Source: Dryococelus australis
Lineage: Eukaryota; Arthropoda; Insecta; Phasmatodea; Phasmatidae
Direction of reading: 5' to 3'
Length of the DNA stretch: 64,000 bases
NCBI GenBank assembly: GCA_029891345.1
Contig: CM056993.1
Span: forward strand, 271,964,900 to 272,028,899
Shown: positions 62,801-64,000 of the stretch, piece after piece
How positions within the stretch are numbered: position 1 is the stretch's first letter
Layout of the letters: each line of letters opens with the position of its first letter
The notes under the pieces: generated by a model
What the model was told of the DNA's origin: nothing
The model's database searches: none
What the model saw: the letters and a program-made list of their open reading frames with translations, nothing else
Position numbers and translations under genes: made by a program

Positions 62801-63861
62801 TAAGTTTGAGCACGTGGTATGGTGTATGCCGGGACTGCCAGTGTAATTTGCTTTACACAGTAACAGAATCTGACGAAAATAAATATCCCCTTTCAAAACA
62901 AAACAAATATGACACAAACACTGGAAAAATATATTATTAATTTAGAGTGTCTCAAGTTCACGATTAGTAAACATACGTAACCGTGGCCTCCACTTTTAGG
63001 CTATTTACGCCTCACTTATGGGGAGCAAGTGGGAGATAACACTTTTGCATACATAAACTAGACTCTGCTTTCAGGGGCATAGATCAAAAAAGCACTGTAA
63101 ACACACTGGGATGAGTTTACTCGTGGAGTTATGGGTCAAACAGGTTGTGACGCGGTTCCAGGACCCGTTCTTGCAGAACAAGTGCAGAGACCCATACACA
63201 GAATGCACAGCCGTGCGTGGCTGGTGCATGAGCAGTGCAGTAGTGGGTTGCCTCCAAGCGGGAGAGTGAGGGCAACGTCAAAATGGTGTTATTAATCATA
63301 GAAGTAAGCATATTGATGTGATGTTTCATCACTTACATGAAAAATTTGCTGAAGTGTTGGTTAAAGTGCTGTACTATCTAAGTGAAAAACAGAAGGCAGA
63401 TATTTTCACAGAACCTTTGTCCAAAGACAAATTTCAGAACTCTTGTGGAAAAATAGTCTCCTAAATTTTTTCAGTTCAAAATTGAGAACTAAAGGAGAAT
63501 GTTAGAAAACACAATGTTTAAGATAAGATGTAATTCTCAATCTGGGTTTTGTAAGTTAGGTTTATATTTATGTTTGTATTTGTATTTTGAAAGTCTTCTG
63601 AAACATATACTTGACCAATGTAGTGAAAGGCAGTAAGAAAATATGGCAGCAGTGATTTGGGCATCTAAAGAATTAATGTTAAAACAAAATATAACCCCAC
63701 AGTACTAGTTGTCTCCAAAACTGTAATTATTATTTTTAACACCAATTATATTTATTAAATTATATACCAAATTTTTTCAAAATTTGTTACCTGCTTGCAG
63801 AAACTTCTTCCATGGGTTCTTCCAATCCCCATCCATTCTCAAATGTTGCATAAAATTTTCC
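53524..63861 (-). CDS. PRIM2: DNA primase large subunit, 3' part of the gene (partial at right edge)
   Basis: PRIM2 partners the catalytic small primase subunit and DNA polymerase alpha; its C-terminal 4Fe-4S domain is needed to start RNA primers in the nucleus. Two exons are secure (60772-60195 and 53823-53524, minus strand), and one short upstream exon is proposed (63861-63791). The joined C-terminal region aligns over its length with animal PRIM2, from the segment matching human [20 protein letters not shown] to the stop. All four cluster cysteines are present: PPCM, MPSC, GCPFKH and DACAKY. Their spacings of 87, 16 and 41 residues compare with about 80, 17 and 40 in human. The N-terminal half must lie beyond position 64,000. 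No stop or frameshift interrupts the exons seen. The gene is convergent with RpS5. Confidence 0.88.
54130..55740. repeat. GC-rich repeat block in the PRIM2 intron, copy 1
   Basis: The part 55090-55670 resembles 58160-58640 in order and content: AATAAACATG near the start, a GAGGACCTGG/GTGACCTGG block, then a poly-G run (55580-55595 here) and ATCCTTCAG. No coding sequence recognised. It is probably an old mobile element. Confidence 0.45.
55741..57060. other. AT-rich part of the PRIM2 intron
   Basis: I see no coding sequence or terminal repeats. Confidence 0.6.
57060..58670. repeat. GC-rich repeat block in the PRIM2 intron, copy 2
   Basis: This resembles the block at 54.1-55.7 kb as noted there, with a poly-G run at 58526-58536 and ATATCCTTCAGCC. 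It contains promoter-like motifs (TGACGTCA-type sequences near 57110) but no gene I recognise. Confidence 0.45.
58670..60194. other. PRIM2 intron, unassigned
   Basis: AT-rich at first. From 59100 to 59830 the composition is more balanced and an open frame of 130 codons is present at 59436-59828; I recognise nothing in it. It may be a decayed transposon. Confidence 0.4.
60195..60772 (-). CDS. PRIM2: PRIM2 penultimate coding exon, first half of the Fe-S domain
   Basis: The exon is 578 nt, from an acceptor ending TCTCTTACAG to a donor CAG|GTACGC. Its first two bases (TG) complete a split codon and it ends in phase 0. It encodes 192 residues after the split one. Residues 1-25 match the start of the human alignment without a gap (…REVELHQGYAFIP against [13 protein letters not shown]). 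Later come FFPPCMAHLHRQLR (first ligand Cys, residue 101), EARRYYTLFLKAVG, AITFWSREY, YRYSIRHMYGLEGGRY and MPSC (second ligand, residue 188). Between FWSREY and YSIRH there are about 7 more residues than in human, including CSGC at 152-155, which the family does not usually have. Confidence 0.9.
60980..61870 (+). mobile_element. Jockey-like LINE relic upstream of the PRIM2 exon
   Basis: The plus strand gives TTGVPQGSAPSPLLYNIFTA, then DIPHVHRSIQMYANN where YADD is expected. Later come DGWKIKINVKKS, TRYLGLKIDS and, near 61730, YTRN-CVLHSTLK, the C-terminal hallmark of Jockey elements. Several frame changes and stops are present. It lies in the PRIM2 intron in the opposite orientation. Confidence 0.8.
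61871..63290. other. PRIM2 intron, unassigned
   Basis: Mixed composition with short open frames (for example 62304-62579 on the minus strand) that I do not recognise. I looked for further PRIM2 exons here and found none. Confidence 0.45.
63291..63720 (+). mobile_element. Ty1/Copia LTR-retrotransposon fossil, 3' end
   Basis: The end of a Copia polymerase (the last part of RNase H) runs to about 63463, followed by a purine-rich stretch and an LTR-like start (TGTTAG…) at about 63500. The rest of the element is absent to the left. It is a broken remnant with few breaks in the short coding piece that is left; the LTR's right end is uncertain. Confidence 0.7.
63791..63861 (-). CDS. PRIM2: possible upstream PRIM2 exon (71 nt)
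   Basis: On the minus strand a 71-nt segment lies between an acceptor ending CACTAACAG and the donor CAG|GTAACA. Read in the phase required by the next PRIM2 exon (one base left over, completing a Val codon with TG) it is open and gives ENFMQHLRMDGDWKNPWKKF then LQA. I cannot match this to known PRIM2 sequence, and this part of the protein is poorly conserved. A second frame is also open, so the call rests on splice signals, phase and position. Confidence 0.35.
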
Positions 63862-64000
63862 CTGTTAGTGTTTTGTTATTAAAGTGGTTCCATTTTTGTG
63901 CCCCTCGAGCACCAAAAATTGACCTCAAAGAAAAATATAAACTTTTTGATTCCTATTTCCACCTTATCCTTGACAACTTTTGCAAAATGCCTAATGATTT

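Noticed and set aside
63791-63861. Alternative frame GKFYATFENGWGLEEPMEEV
   Set aside because: It is open but leaves a phase that runs into stops in the next PRIM2 exon; no known protein comes to mind.

Overview
This window is nuclear DNA from an animal with a large, AT-rich, repeat-filled genome, most likely an insect. The evidence is a spliced ribosomal protein gene whose protein reads like insect RpS5, canonical GT/AG introns, and non-LTR, hAT, pogo and Tc1-type elements typical of arthropods. A terminal fragment at about 42.11 kb resembles mariner ends I remember from orthopterans; this is only a weak hint of a polyneopteran insect. Nothing looks bacterial: there are no operons, ribosome binding sites, CRISPR arrays, rRNAs or tRNAs that I could recognise.

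Two host genes can be supported. (1) RpS5 (uS7, 40S subunit) lies on the plus strand from 11,110 to 47,527. Five coding exons of 150, 210, 129, 99 and 69 nt join in phase 0 into a complete 218-residue protein. Its introns are about 13.7 kb, 5.4 kb, 88 bp and 16.5 kb, so a 657-nt reading frame is spread over 36 kb. (2) PRIM2, the large subunit of DNA primase with the iron-sulfur cluster, lies on the minus strand. Its last two coding exons (60,772-60,195 and 53,823-53,524) join in phase and carry all four expected cluster cysteines. A short exon at 63,861-63,791 may precede them, and the rest of the gene lies beyond the right edge. The two genes are tail to tail, about 5.7 kb apart.

Everything else is mobile-element sediment, in introns and between the genes. 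0-3 kb: an inverted-repeat element with a very recent 255-bp tandem duplication inside it. 3-9.2 kb: a TA-flanked MITE ('family A'), a LINE relic, and a TA-flanked transposon ('family D') split by a second LINE. Intron 1 (11.3-25 kb): a small MITE with nearly intact ends, a GC-rich block of unknown origin (13.3-17.6 kb), a broken Ty3/Gypsy fossil (about 20.5-21.9 kb), and further copies of families A, B and D. Intron 2 (25.2-30.6 kb): a 300-bp hairpin and pogo-type fragments. Intron 4 (30.9-47.5 kb): a GATACC-ended MITE, an intron-containing hAT transposon (33.3-37.4 kb), a three-copy 500-bp repeat cluster (38.1-40.3 kb), adjoining copies of D and A, a Tc1-like relic and a pogo-like element. 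47.6-53.2 kb: a second hAT fragment and a LINE relic. 54-58.7 kb: GC-rich repeat blocks inside the PRIM2 intron. 61-63.7 kb: a Jockey-like LINE and a Copia-type fossil.

I found no gene cluster that looks like a new biological system. The most interesting points are the primase exon with an extra CxxC-bearing insertion in its cluster domain, the definition of two TA-targeting repeat families with adjoining copies that share one TA, the probable filled-versus-empty site of the hAT element, and the many long poly-C/poly-G tracts in an AT-rich background.
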